This document shows positions 23,643 to 32,899 of a stretch of 64,000 nt of DNA, one piece after another. Below the pieces are notes generated by a model that was not told where the DNA came from, did no database searches, and was given only the letters and a program-made list of their open reading frames with translations. Source of the stretch: SIG307 sp964545045 (GTDB lineage: Bacteria > Bacillota > Clostridia > Lachnospirales > Lachnospiraceae); assembly GCA_964545045.1 (NCBI GenBank), contig CAZJEN010000019.1:1-64000 (forward strand), written 5' to 3'. Each line of letters opens with the position of its first letter. The stretch's first letter is position 1. The translations under genes were made by a program, and so were the position numbers.

Positions 23643-24557
23643 ATGGAAAAATACAGTTATTCCGCATTTGCGTATGTATATGACGAGCTGATGGACAATG
23701 TGCCTTATGATGAGTGGACGGCGTATTTGATTGGATTATTAAAAGAGAACGGCGTGGCAGAAGGGCTGGTGTGCGAGCTGGGTTGCGGAACCGGACAGAT
23801 GACAAGACGTTTGGCAGCAGCGGGCTATGATATGATTGGTATCGATTTGTCCGAGGAGATGCTTGATGTAGCCAGAGAGCAGGAGTACGGAGTATATGAG
23901 GGCGACTTTGGTGAAGAAGAATTTGACGAAAGTGTACCGGATGCGGATGATGATTTTGATAGCGCGCCAGATGGCGAAGAAGGAGAGATTGGCGAAGTAG
24001 ACGCCGCCGAACCTTCCATCCTTTACCTTCAGCAGGATATGCGTGAGTTTGAGTTATACGGCACCGTGTCTGCGGTGGTCAGCATTTGCGACAGCATGAA
24101 TTATATGACCTCCGATGAGGATTTGTTACAGGTGTTCCGTCTGGTAAATAATTATCTGGATAAGGACGGCGTGTTCATTTTTGACATGAATACCGAGTAC
24201 AAGTATAAGGAGCTGATGGGGGATACCACCATTGCGGAGAACCGTGAGGATGTCAGTTTCATCTGGGAGAATCTGTACGATGAGGAAAAGCGACTGAATG
24301 AGTATTGCCTGACTTTATTTGCAAAGGCTGAGCAAGATGAGGAGGAAGAGGGCGCGGCACCTTTGTATGAAAAGTACGAAGAGGTGCATTTGCAACGGGC
24401 GTATCCTCTTGCAGAGGTAAAAAGACTACTTGCTGAGGCCGGTATGACCTTTGTGGCGGCCTACGATGTGCTTACCCATGAGGAGCCGGGACCGCAGTGT
24501 GAACGGATGTATATCGTGGCAAAGGAAGGACATCAGAGTGGAAAGACGTATTTGTAG
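23643..24557 (+). CDS. Class I SAM-dependent methyltransferase with an acidic insertion
   Basis: The 304-residue cytoplasmic protein has a standard Rossmann methyltransferase N-terminus: YSAFAYVYDELMDNVPYDEW, motif I VCELGCGTGQMT (about 43-54) and motif II MIGIDLSEEML. An unusual insertion of about 40 residues (about 85-124, mostly Asp/Glu/Gly) separates motif II from LYLQQDMREFEL (motif III). A second acidic patch lies near 235. The family is often placed near ThrRS-type or tRNA-modification genes, but the substrate is unknown. Translation relies on a GGGAGG inside a hairpin arm. Confidence 0.85.
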   Translation: MEKYSYSAFAYVYDELMDNVPYDEWTAYLIGLLKENGVAEGLVCELGCGTGQMTRRLAAAGYDMIGIDLSEEMLDVAREQEYGVYEGDFGEEEFDESVPDADDDFDSAPDGEEGEIGEVDAAEPSILYLQQDMREFELYGTVSAVVSICDSMNYMTSDEDLLQVFRLVNNYLDKDGVFIFDMNTEYKYKELMGDTTIAENREDVSFIWENLYDEEKRLNEYCLTLFAKAEQDEEEEGAAPLYEKYEEVHLQRAYPLAEVKRLLAEAGMTFVAAYDVLTHEEPGPQCERMYIVAKEGHQSGKTYL

Positions 24558-24643
24558 GAAATTTGTGTGTTGGTGATGCGGTTTGTTGATGTCGGTAAAA
24601 GTGAAAGTGTATCATGAGGTAGCGTACGATTTAAGGAGCGTTT

Positions 24644-25729
24644 ATGAATATAGATGATAAAAAAGCATTCCGTAAACAGATGCTTGCCAAGCGGGATGCC
24701 ATTCCCTATGAAAACAGAATAGAAGCAGACCGGGCGCGGAACGAGCTTATCCGAAGCTGGGATGTTTATCAAAATGCCGAGCTGTTGCTTTTTTATGTGA
24801 GCTATCGCAGTGAGGCAGATACGTTACAGTTGCTTAAGGAAGCCCTCGAAGCCGGACGTAATGTGGCGGTTCCGAAGGTGGTAGGTACCGAGATGGTGTT
24901 TTACCGGATTATAGACTTCTCGCAGCTGATAGAAGGCTATAAAGGAATTTTGGAGCCGGATACAGAACGCTGCGAGGCAGTAACCGAAATGAACAGCGTA
25001 GATGATGGGCGAATGCAGTCGGTGACGAAACCGGCTCTACCGGAACATACCCTTCTCTTCGTGCCAGGTTGCGCCTTTGATAAAACCGGTGGACGCATGG
25101 GCTACGGTGGCGGATTTTATGATCGGTTTATGGAAAAGTACCCGGATATACTCAAGGTGGCGCTGGCCTACGAGGAGCAGTTGATGCCGGAGGTGCCGCG
25201 GGAAGTCCATGATAAGCCGGTGAACGTGATTGTGACGGAAGAGAGGAGAATAGAAATGGATCGAGTATACGGTGCCAGAGGAACCCGTGCAAAGGAATTG
25301 TTTTTAGAGGGCTATAATTGTGCCCAGGCGGTGGTGCTGGCTTATGAGGATTATTTTGAGGAGAGCTCGGAGACTTTGGCGCAGCTGGTGTCGGCCTTTG
25401 GCGGCGGAATGGGGCGACTTCGTGAGGTGTGCGGTTCCGTCAGTGGCATGTTTTTCGTATTAAGTAAAGTATACGGCTACGCAGACCCGAAGGAAAAGGA
25501 CGGAAAGATGGACCTATATGCCAGAGTGCAGGAACTGGCGGCACGGTTCCGGGAGCGAAACGGTTCCATTGTCTGCCGGGAGCTGTTAGGATTATCGGAA
25601 AAGATAAGTGTGCCGGTACCGGAGGCGAGAACGCCGGAGTACTACAAAAAGCGTCCGTGCCCGGATATTATCGCGGATGCGGCGGATATTCTGGAGGAGT
25701 ATTTGCGGGAACAGGGGAAGTTGAAGTAA
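24644..25729 (+). CDS. 5-formyltetrahydrofolate cyclo-ligase fused to a C-GCAxxG-C-C redox domain
   Basis: The 361-residue protein has residues 1-204 as 5-FTHF cyclo-ligase (FRKQMLAKRDAI, FVPGCAFDKTGGRMGYGGGFYDRF), which converts 5-formyl-THF to methenyl-THF with ATP. Residues 205-361 match the C_GCAxxG_C_C family (GYNCAQAVV, AFGGGMG, CGSVSGMFFVL, IVCRELLG, RPCPDI), Cys-rich putative redox proteins with metal-binding potential. At the junction there is an internal ATG (25256) preceded by AGAGGAG 8 bases upstream, so the second domain may also be made separately. The N-terminal domain holds an extra loop near 112-128. Confidence 0.85.
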   Translation: MNIDDKKAFRKQMLAKRDAIPYENRIEADRARNELIRSWDVYQNAELLLFYVSYRSEADTLQLLKEALEAGRNVAVPKVVGTEMVFYRIIDFSQLIEGYKGILEPDTERCEAVTEMNSVDDGRMQSVTKPALPEHTLLFVPGCAFDKTGGRMGYGGGFYDRFMEKYPDILKVALAYEEQLMPEVPREVHDKPVNVIVTEERRIEMDRVYGARGTRAKELFLEGYNCAQAVVLAYEDYFEESSETLAQLVSAFGGGMGRLREVCGSVSGMFFVLSKVYGYADPKEKDGKMDLYARVQELAARFRERNGSIVCRELLGLSEKISVPVPEARTPEYYKKRPCPDIIADAADILEEYLREQGKLK

Positions 25730-25926
25730 ACATAAAAGCCTGAAACGGAAGATGTTATCCAAAACAGATTTTAGAGATTTTCGAGAAAAACAGAATAATT
25801 AAACAGAAATCAAGACACGCTAACCTAGAGTGAATTTTTGGATGTGAGCAAAAACGTTTGGACCGGTGAAAAGGCCGGGAGAAACAAACGAAGACGGTAC
25901 AGTTCAAAACGATAGGAGGGCGTGTC

Positions 25927-27354
25927 TTGACCGGTTTAAAGGAGAATTTTGAAGAGAGTGTGGCGTATTTTAATAATACGTTACGGGTGACAGAAAATTT
26001 TGACGTACTATATCACACCTTTGAAATGGGTGGAAAAAAGGCTTGCATGTACTTTATCGACGGTATGGTAAAGGATGAAGTGATGCAGAAGCTGTTGCAG
26101 TACTTTTTTGGACTGAAGGCGAAGGATATGCCGGAGGACATTCACGGGGTATTAAAGAAGTTTATGCCTTATGTGGAGGTAGGGCTGATTACATCGGCGG
26201 ATGAAGCGATCCGGAATATTTTATCCGGTGTGCCGGTTCTGATTCTGGAGGGCTATGATAAGATTATTTCCATCGATGCCAGAACCTACCCGGCCCGCAG
26301 TGTGGATGAACCGGAAAAGGATAAGGTCATGCGGGGCTCCAGGGACGGTTTTGTGGAAACGTTGGTGTTTAATACGGCCCTCATCCGCAGACGTATTCGT
26401 GACCCGCGGCTGACCATGTATATTACAGAGGCGGGGACCGTGTCTCACACGGATATTGTGCTTTGCTATATGGAAGACCGGGTGGAGAAAAAATTTCTGG
26501 AGGAGATTAAACGACGTATTAAAAAGATTTCTGTGGAGTCTCTGACCATGAACCAGCAGAGTCTCGCGGAGTGTCTGTATCACGGAAAATGGTTCAATCC
26601 TTTCCCGAAGTTTAAGTTTACGGAGCGCCCGGATGCGGCGGCAGCGGCGGTGCTTGAAGGGGATATTATTATTCTGGTGGATAATGCTCCTCAGGCTATG
26701 ATATTGCCCACTACGATTTTTGATATTGTGGAGGAGGCGGATGATTATTATTTTCCGCCGATTACGGGAACGTATTTGCGCCTGACCCGGTTTGTGACAA
26801 ATATTCTGGCGCTGATTTTGACGCCGACCTTTATGCTTTTAATGCAGCACCCCGAATGGATCAGTGAACGGTGGCAGTTCATTGTGGTGAAGGATCCGTT
26901 AAATATCCCGCTGCTACTGCAGTTTTTGATTTTGGAATTTGCCTTGGACGGTCTGCGTTTGGCGTCCTTAAATACGCCGAATACCTTAAGTCTGCCCCTC
27001 AGCGTGATTGCCGGTGTGATTATCGGGGATTTTACGGTGCAGAGCGGGTGGTTCAACTCCGAAGCTATGTTATATATGGCTTTCGTGGCTATTGCAAACT
27101 ATACCCAGGTGAGTCTGGAGTTGGGGTATGCGCTGAAGTTTATGCGTATCACATTGCTGATTTTAACCCATTGTTTTGGCCTTTGGGGCTATATCGGAGG
27201 AATTGCGCTGGATATTTTGGCGATTGCCTTTAACAAGACCATCGGCGGCAGAAGCTATTTGTATCCGCTGGTGCCGTTAAAACCGAGACAGTTGGTGCAG
27301 AGAATTTTCCGGGTACCGCTGCCGAAAAGTGAGAACCAAAAGGCGGCAAGATAA
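25927..27354 (+). CDS. GerA-family spore germination protein, SpoVAF-like
   Basis: The 475-residue protein starts at a TTG (25927) with GGAGGG 6-7 bases upstream. It has the GerAA architecture: a soluble N-terminal region (1-~270, including LILEGYDKIISIDARTYP, RDGFVETLVFNTALIRRRI and DNAPQAMILPTTIFD) and four to five membrane helices (about 280-440). The N-terminal pattern (YFIDGMVKDEVMQKLLQYF) is closer to SpoVAF, which associates with the SpoVA Ca-dipicolinate channel, than to receptor subunits. No gerB/gerC or spoVA neighbours are present. It implies that the organism, or its ancestor, sporulates. The 197-bp upstream region has no clear sigma-A promoter; a forespore sigma factor is likely. 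Confidence 0.85.
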   Translation: MTGLKENFEESVAYFNNTLRVTENFDVLYHTFEMGGKKACMYFIDGMVKDEVMQKLLQYFFGLKAKDMPEDIHGVLKKFMPYVEVGLITSADEAIRNILSGVPVLILEGYDKIISIDARTYPARSVDEPEKDKVMRGSRDGFVETLVFNTALIRRRIRDPRLTMYITEAGTVSHTDIVLCYMEDRVEKKFLEEIKRRIKKISVESLTMNQQSLAECLYHGKWFNPFPKFKFTERPDAAAAAVLEGDIIILVDNAPQAMILPTTIFDIVEEADDYYFPPITGTYLRLTRFVTNILALILTPTFMLLMQHPEWISERWQFIVVKDPLNIPLLLQFLILEFALDGLRLASLNTPNTLSLPLSVIAGVIIGDFTVQSGWFNSEAMLYMAFVAIANYTQVSLELGYALKFMRITLLILTHCFGLWGYIGGIALDILAIAFNKTIGGRSYLYPLVPLKPRQLVQRIFRVPLPKSENQKAAR

Positions 27355-27407
27355 AACGGGATACGAGAAGAAAATCGAAGGGAAACATGACAAAAGTCAA
27401 GAAAAAA

Positions 27408-27469
27408 GGAACTGCAGTAATGTATTCCGGGGGCAATACGCCTTGGGAAACGGCTGCAGTTCCTTCTTT
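27408..27469. terminator. Bidirectional terminator between convergent genes
   Basis: GGAACTGCAG (27408-27417) pairs perfectly with CTGCAGTTCC (27454-27463), with an inner GTATT/AATAC stem. AAAAAA precedes the left arm and TTCTTT follows the right, so it can serve both the SpoVAF-like gene and the CE15 gene. Confidence 0.85.
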
Positions 27470-27536
27470 GTATCAGGCACAGGCTGTGCCCGAACAGATA
27501 TGTATGGTCAGTTACCTTGTTTCAAAAAGCAAGAGT

Positions 27537-29813
27537 CTAACGATACCATTCCTTGTTGAAATCGTCGTAAATCGGATCATAGTTCTTGTCTTCTTCGAAT
27601 ACGGAAGTGGTCAGGTCGGACAAATCCAAGGTCGGTTCCTTGCCGTAGACGTGGTAATTAAAGTAATCAATCATATAATTCATGTCCTCGGCAATGACCG
27701 CATGACCTTCCTTATGAATGTTAATCGCAATGTTTTCCTTGATTCCAAGGAACTCGTAAATGGACTGGGCAGCCTTATAGCACAGGTGCATGGACGGCGC
27801 ATTTACCCAGTCTTCACTGATACAGGAACCGATGATAAAAAGGTAACGGTCCTCGTCGGCGCATAAGGATGCCAGCATGTACTGATCCATCGGCAGGTAG
27901 GTCACATCGGAGAAGTTTAAGAACATATCGTTAAACCAGCCCTGTTCGCCGGAGGACTGCAGGCTGCCCAGCGGTTCGTTGGCACCGTAGGTATAAGATG
28001 CCGGACCGTTTTCGGAGGAAAAGTCGTAATTTTTTCCTTCCGACATATAGCGGTATATTGCAAGACCGCCGGCACCGGAACAGGACGGAGCCACCATTTT
28101 AAATCTCGGTTCAAAAGCACCGCAGACGGAAGCTGCTTTGCCCCAACGGGATACGCCGGTAACGATGGAGTTCTCGCTGTTGATGTGCAACTCCTCACCG
28201 AGTCCCGCTTCCAAGGCATCCAAAACTTTGGAGGCACCCCAGGACCAAGCCGACAGTACACCGGTTTGTTCCTTCCAACTGTCGCCGTACGGATACAGGT
28301 CGTAGAAGGCTCCTACATGCTTATTATCGTCGGAAGCAATTTCGTAGGTATTTAAAATCACGGTGGCATATCCTTTTTCTACCGCCAATTGTTCCTGAAT
28401 ACCGCTGTGCATGCCCACGATAACCGGCCAGCCGCCTTCCGGCATTTCGCATTTAGAAGCGTCCGGAACGGACACGGTGACGGTAAAGGAAGCAGTTCTG
28501 CCTTCCCGTTCTACGGTAATCTTTAACTTGTTGCCGTTTAAATCATAGGTCAGGTTTTCACCGGTTCCGTCACGCCATACACCGTACATATAGTACTGGT
28601 ACATGCCGTGGATTTCATCCGCACGCTTTTTCCAATCGGCAACGGTTTCTACATAGCTGCCGTCTAAGAACAAATATGGGTCAGGAAGTCCGGCGTTTGC
28701 AGTCAGATTCTTTGCGGATACATAACCGCTGCCGTCGTTTAATTGTCCTACGGCTTCTTTTAAGTCGGCCAGTGCCGTATCAACTTCTTCCTGGGTGGCA
28801 GCTTCGTTTGCCAAAACAGCTTCTGCCGTTTGCATCGGAGCATTCAGAACCTCCGGATTGCCGTACAGGGAGAGGTTAAAGCCCTTTACCTGCTTTAAAT
28901 AACCTTCCAGCTGTCCTTTCACAATCTTGTTTTCGGTGCTTTCCTTACAGGTCAGAATTAATTCTCCCATGGCGGACGGCTTCTCCCATGCGGAGCCGGA
29001 TTTATCGAAAATATTTATTGTGCCCACGCGTGTGCCGCTGTTACCTGCTTCGTTTACTTGCAGGTCAAATCCCATCACCGTTCCGTTTGCTGGAATGCTG
29101 CTCCACATAACACCGGACTCAATGATATAGCCGATTTTCTTGCCGGTTTCATCTTTCAGTATTTTGGTAGCGGTAACAAAACGTGTCGGGTCGCCGGCAT
29201 CCGTACTTTGTTCGTTGTCGAAATTGACACGGTAATGGACATCGTCTGCCTGATAGGAGCTTGCCTTGTCATTTAACTCGTCCAAGAAAACTTCTACGGA
29301 ATCCTGCTCATAGGCGTTTCCGCTGGCTTTATTCAGCACGTCGTCCGTTACAACCGTTAAGGTATAAAGAAATCCTTCGTCCCAAAGAACTTTGAATACC
29401 GGAGCAGCCTTGACGGACGGAGAGGATTTGATTCCCGGATAAACCGGTTCTGCATATTTCCAGACATCGTCGATTTCACCGTCCAAAACAGGAGAACCGT
29501 ATACCGCATTGATTCTGCCGGCATCGTCAAATGCTGCGATTTTTGCTTCGGTCGGCAGCTCGATAATCGGAGCCTTAGTCGGTACGGGCGTAGCGGTCGG
29601 CTTTGGAGTGCTTGTCGGTACGGGCGTATTTGTTGGAGCCGGAGTGCTCGTCGGAGTCGGAGCCTCTGTCGAATCCGTGGCTTCGGTCGGAGTTACGTCT
29701 TCCGAAGGATTTTTCGTGCTCACCGGTTCGGTTTGGTTACAGGCGGCAAGGCATAAGACAGAAAATGCCAGAAGTGCCGTGAGTAACAATTTGTTTTTGC
29801 TTTTCATTCCCAT
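27537..29813 (-). CDS. Lipoprotein glucuronoyl methylesterase (CE15) with a CBM9-like module
   Basis: The 758-residue precursor has lipobox LAAC (Cys25) and a long Thr/Pro linker (about 35-85). Next is a CBM9-like beta-sandwich (about 100-290, SPVLDGEIDDVWKYAEPVY), a helical spacer (about 300-360, FIVAR-like) and a CE15 catalytic domain (about 370-758). In the latter the nucleophile Ser is in IVTGVSRWGKAA and a late His in KEGHAVIAED fits the triad. CE15 enzymes cleave the ester between glucuronoxylan 4-O-methylglucuronate and lignin alcohols. Cell-surface attachment and divergence from a GH115 glucuronidase support a glucuronoxylan-processing role. GAAAGGA precedes the ATG. Confidence 0.86.
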   Translation of the reverse strand: MGMKSKNKLLLTALLAFSVLCLAACNQTEPVSTKNPSEDVTPTEATDSTEAPTPTSTPAPTNTPVPTSTPKPTATPVPTKAPIIELPTEAKIAAFDDAGRINAVYGSPVLDGEIDDVWKYAEPVYPGIKSSPSVKAAPVFKVLWDEGFLYTLTVVTDDVLNKASGNAYEQDSVEVFLDELNDKASSYQADDVHYRVNFDNEQSTDAGDPTRFVTATKILKDETGKKIGYIIESGVMWSSIPANGTVMGFDLQVNEAGNSGTRVGTINIFDKSGSAWEKPSAMGELILTCKESTENKIVKGQLEGYLKQVKGFNLSLYGNPEVLNAPMQTAEAVLANEAATQEEVDTALADLKEAVGQLNDGSGYVSAKNLTANAGLPDPYLFLDGSYVETVADWKKRADEIHGMYQYYMYGVWRDGTGENLTYDLNGNKLKITVEREGRTASFTVTVSVPDASKCEMPEGGWPVIVGMHSGIQEQLAVEKGYATVILNTYEIASDDNKHVGAFYDLYPYGDSWKEQTGVLSAWSWGASKVLDALEAGLGEELHINSENSIVTGVSRWGKAASVCGAFEPRFKMVAPSCSGAGGLAIYRYMSEGKNYDFSSENGPASYTYGANEPLGSLQSSGEQGWFNDMFLNFSDVTYLPMDQYMLASLCADEDRYLFIIGSCISEDWVNAPSMHLCYKAAQSIYEFLGIKENIAINIHKEGHAVIAEDMNYMIDYFNYHVYGKEPTLDLSDLTTSVFEEDKNYDPIYDDFNKEWYR

Positions 29814-30046
29814 TTTATCCTTTCGTTGTTTTGTTTGAAAAAACTACAGTGCTATTGTACTATAGTCGGGACCTTTTGGCTAGTGTTATTTTGTTAATTA
29901 GACAACTATTTTGCTTATTTTCTGTTTATAACTTACACTTTATCTTGGGTCATTGTGAAAATGCGGTTGTTTCCTTGCATGAAATGTGCTATCATAAAAA
30001 TAAGTATATTTTGCTTGCAAAAGATAGCAGTGAAAGGAGATTTACC

Positions 30047-32896
30047 ATGGGTTTTAAGCTGGTTCACGGGAGCAGTGCGGTACCGTTTGTTGTAGAGAAG
30101 GAAGCATTTGAGGGTGTGCGCCTCGTTGCGGAAAAGGTTTGTAAGGATGTACAGTTGGTATCGGGGAAGCTACCGAAGGTAGAACAGCCGAAGAAGGTGA
30201 AGAAACCGTCCGGCTGTGTGTTGGCGGCAACGGTGGGACAGAGCCCGATTCTTGACTTGTATGAGAGCGAGGGACTTCTTGATTTGTCCGATATTAAGGG
30301 CAAAAGAGAGGTTTATAAGATTGCTGTGGTAGGAGACGGAAACAAGGCTGTTTTAGTGGTGGCCGGCAGTGATAAGCGCGGTACCATTTACGGTCTGTTC
30401 CATATTTCCGAATGTATCGGTGTATCTCATTTGGTGTACTGGGCGGATGTGCTGCCGGTAAAATGCAAGGAGCCGACGGTGGCGGATGCGCAGATGATTA
30501 CGTCCAAAGAGCCGTCCGTAAAGTACAGAGGTTTCTTTATTAATGATGAGTGGCCGTCCTTCGGGGGCTGGACCTGTGAGAAGTTCGGCGGTTTTAACGC
30601 AAAGATGTACGAGCATGTATTTGAACTGTTGCTACGTATGAAGGGTAATTATTTATGGCCGGCAATGTGGTCCGCATCCTTCCCGCTTGACGGGCCGGGA
30701 CTGGCAAACGCAGAACTGGCGGATACATACGGTATTGTTATGGGGACCTCTCATCATGAGCCTTGTCTTCGTGCCAGTGAGGAGTGGGACAAGGTAAGAG
30801 GTCCGGAGACCCGCTTCGGAGACGAATGGAATTATTATACCAATCGTGACGGCCTGTTAAAGTATTGGGAAGAGGGACTTGCCCGCAGCGGTAAGTTTGA
30901 GAATATTATTACCATCGGTATGCGCGGCGAGCGTGATACCTCCATGCTGGGACCGGATGCAACTCTGGAGCAGAATATCAGCCTGTTAAAGGATATTATT
31001 ACGGAGCAGAGAAAGTTGATTGCCAAGTATGTGGATGAGGATACCTCGAAAGTGCCGCAGATGCTGGCTCTGTACAAAGAGGTAGAGGAGTATTTCTACG
31101 GTGACGCCGAGACCGCGGGACTTAAGGATTGGGACGGTTTGGACGGCGTGACCTTAATGCTTTGTGAGGATAACTTCGGTAATATGCGTACGCTTCCGAA
31201 GAAGGAGTTCCGTGAGCATAAGGGCGGCTTCGGTATGTATTATCACTTTGACTACCATGGAGGTCCGGTGTCCTATGAATGGGTAAACTCTACGCCGATT
31301 GCAAAGGTTTGGGAGCAGATGTCCATGGCCTATGATTACGGGATTCGTGACATTTGGATTGTGAATGTAGGTGATTTAAAGCCGCAGGAGTTCCCGCTTT
31401 CCTATTTCATGAATCTTGCTTATGATTTCGAGAAGAACGGTACTGCAGCTCCGAATCAGACGGAAGCTTTTACGGACGCATTTGTAAAGGCACAGTTTTC
31501 CGGCGGTTTTAATGAAGAGGAACTAAACGAGATTTCCTACATTTTGAAGGAGTATACCAGATTAAACGGTATGCGTCGTCCGGAGGTTATGGCGGCAAAT
31601 ATTTATCATCCGGTACATTACGGAGAGACGGAGAAAATCCGTGCCAGAGCGCAGAAGCTTGCGGAAACCGCTACAAAGCTGTATGTTTCCTGTAAGAAGG
31701 AGTACAAGGCGGCGTTCTGTCAGTTGGTGTATTTCCCGGCAGTGGCTTCCGCAAATGTGATTCAGATGCAGACAGCCTCCGGCCTGAATCAGTATTATGC
31801 AAGATGGGGAATGACAGTGGCAAATCGTTATGCCAAGGAAATCGAAAGTGCTATTGTAAGAGACACGGAGTTGACCGAGGAGTATCACAAGACAGCGGAC
31901 GGAAAGTGGAACCACATGATGTCTTCCGCACATATCGGCTTCCGTGCATGGAACGATGAAGGCTGGCAGTATCCGGTAGCACAGACTGTATACGGAGTAA
32001 AGGGCGCAAGACCGGCGGTTCGTGTGTACGGAGAAGGAAGAGTTTACCTTGGCGGAAGTATTGCGGTTACCACGCCGAGAGCCGGCGGAGCAGTTCGTGT
32101 GGAGCTGTTAAACGGCGGTGCGGCTAAGGTTGAGTTTTCTGCGGTTGCGGAAGGTGAGTGCTCCGTGGATACGGAAAAGGGCGCTTATGAGTTGAACGCT
32201 TGGCTTACGGTAAATGTGGCCGGCGGTGAAGCGGGAGCAGCCGGTACGGTGAAGATTTTCGCAAACGGAAGAACTTTTGAGCTTAAGATAGAACGTGTAG
32301 CTCCGGCGCTTGTAAAGCTTAAGAAGGAGAGTTTTGCGGAGGATTATAGGAAGCAGGTACAGGGCATCGGTGAATACGTAGTATTTGAAGCCGGAGATTT
32401 TGCGGAAAGTCGTAAGGCAGGCAATGCAGAGTACAAGCTTTTGACAAATTACGGACGTACGAAGGATTCCGTAAAGGTATATCCGACGACGGAAAGTTTT
32501 ACGGCAGAACAGGCTGCGAAGCACGAGACGGCAGAACTGGCGTATATGTTTGAGGCGGCACGGGAAGGACAGTACGGAGTGTCGATATATGTTTCTCCGA
32601 CCAATCCGCTCTACCCGGGAGATGAGCAGCGTCTGGCACTTACAGCAAACGACGAAACAACAGAGGTGTTTTCTACGCTTCCGAAAAACTTTCTGGCAGG
32701 AAATTGCTGGAATGCGGAATGGAATAATAATGTATTGGATAACATTAGAGAATGTAAGCTGACTGTAACGTTAAAGAAAGGGGAAAACCGCCTGACTGTG
32801 GGTGCGGTGGATGCCGGAGTGGTTGTACAGAAGATTGTTGTGTACCCGCTTGCAAAGCCGTTTAAGGAGTCCTACCTCGGTCCGTGTGGAGAATAA
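30047..32896 (+). CDS. Xylan alpha-1,2-glucuronidase, GH115
   Basis: The 949-residue protein has the GH115 layout: an N-terminal alpha/beta domain (AVLVVAGSDKRGTIYGLFHISECIGVS), a TIM barrel from about 165 (KYRGFFINDEWPSFGGW, YLWPAMWSASFPLDGPG, MGTSHHEPC, TIGMRGERDTSML, LCEDNFGN, YHFDYHGGPVSYEW) and C-terminal helical and beta-sandwich domains. It removes (methyl)glucuronate from xylan or xylo-oligosaccharides. There is no signal peptide, so it works inside on imported fragments released outside, consistent with the divergent surface CE15. The start at 30047 has AAAGGAG upstream; a long upstream extension in frame lacks support. The HD-domain gene follows by 3 bp. Confidence 0.9.
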   Translation: MGFKLVHGSSAVPFVVEKEAFEGVRLVAEKVCKDVQLVSGKLPKVEQPKKVKKPSGCVLAATVGQSPILDLYESEGLLDLSDIKGKREVYKIAVVGDGNKAVLVVAGSDKRGTIYGLFHISECIGVSHLVYWADVLPVKCKEPTVADAQMITSKEPSVKYRGFFINDEWPSFGGWTCEKFGGFNAKMYEHVFELLLRMKGNYLWPAMWSASFPLDGPGLANAELADTYGIVMGTSHHEPCLRASEEWDKVRGPETRFGDEWNYYTNRDGLLKYWEEGLARSGKFENIITIGMRGERDTSMLGPDATLEQNISLLKDIITEQRKLIAKYVDEDTSKVPQMLALYKEVEEYFYGDAETAGLKDWDGLDGVTLMLCEDNFGNMRTLPKKEFREHKGGFGMYYHFDYHGGPVSYEWVNSTPIAKVWEQMSMAYDYGIRDIWIVNVGDLKPQEFPLSYFMNLAYDFEKNGTAAPNQTEAFTDAFVKAQFSGGFNEEELNEISYILKEYTRLNGMRRPEVMAANIYHPVHYGETEKIRARAQKLAETATKLYVSCKKEYKAAFCQLVYFPAVASANVIQMQTASGLNQYYARWGMTVANRYAKEIESAIVRDTELTEEYHKTADGKWNHMMSSAHIGFRAWNDEGWQYPVAQTVYGVKGARPAVRVYGEGRVYLGGSIAVTTPRAGGAVRVELLNGGAAKVEFSAVAEGECSVDTEKGAYELNAWLTVNVAGGEAGAAGTVKIFANGRTFELKIERVAPALVKLKKESFAEDYRKQVQGIGEYVVFEAGDFAESRKAGNAEYKLLTNYGRTKDSVKVYPTTESFTAEQAAKHETAELAYMFEAAREGQYGVSIYVSPTNPLYPGDEQRLALTANDETTEVFSTLPKNFLAGNCWNAEWNNNVLDNIRECKLTVTLKKGENRLTVGAVDAGVVVQKIVVYPLAKPFKESYLGPCGE

Positions 32897-32899
32897 ACT

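Noticed and set aside
28927..29838. Several open frames antisense to the CE15 gene, including a 109-residue Val/Gly-rich frame
   Set aside because: They mirror the Thr/Pro linker and conserved domains of the real gene and have no RBS.
29955..29985. Possible cre-like sequence (GAAATGTGCTATCA) before GH115
   Set aside because: Lacks the central CG and has the wrong length for the consensus.
29831..30046. 72-residue N-terminal extension of the GH115 protein
   Set aside because: It spans the divergent promoter region, has no RBS at its start, and AAAGGAG directly precedes ATG 30047.
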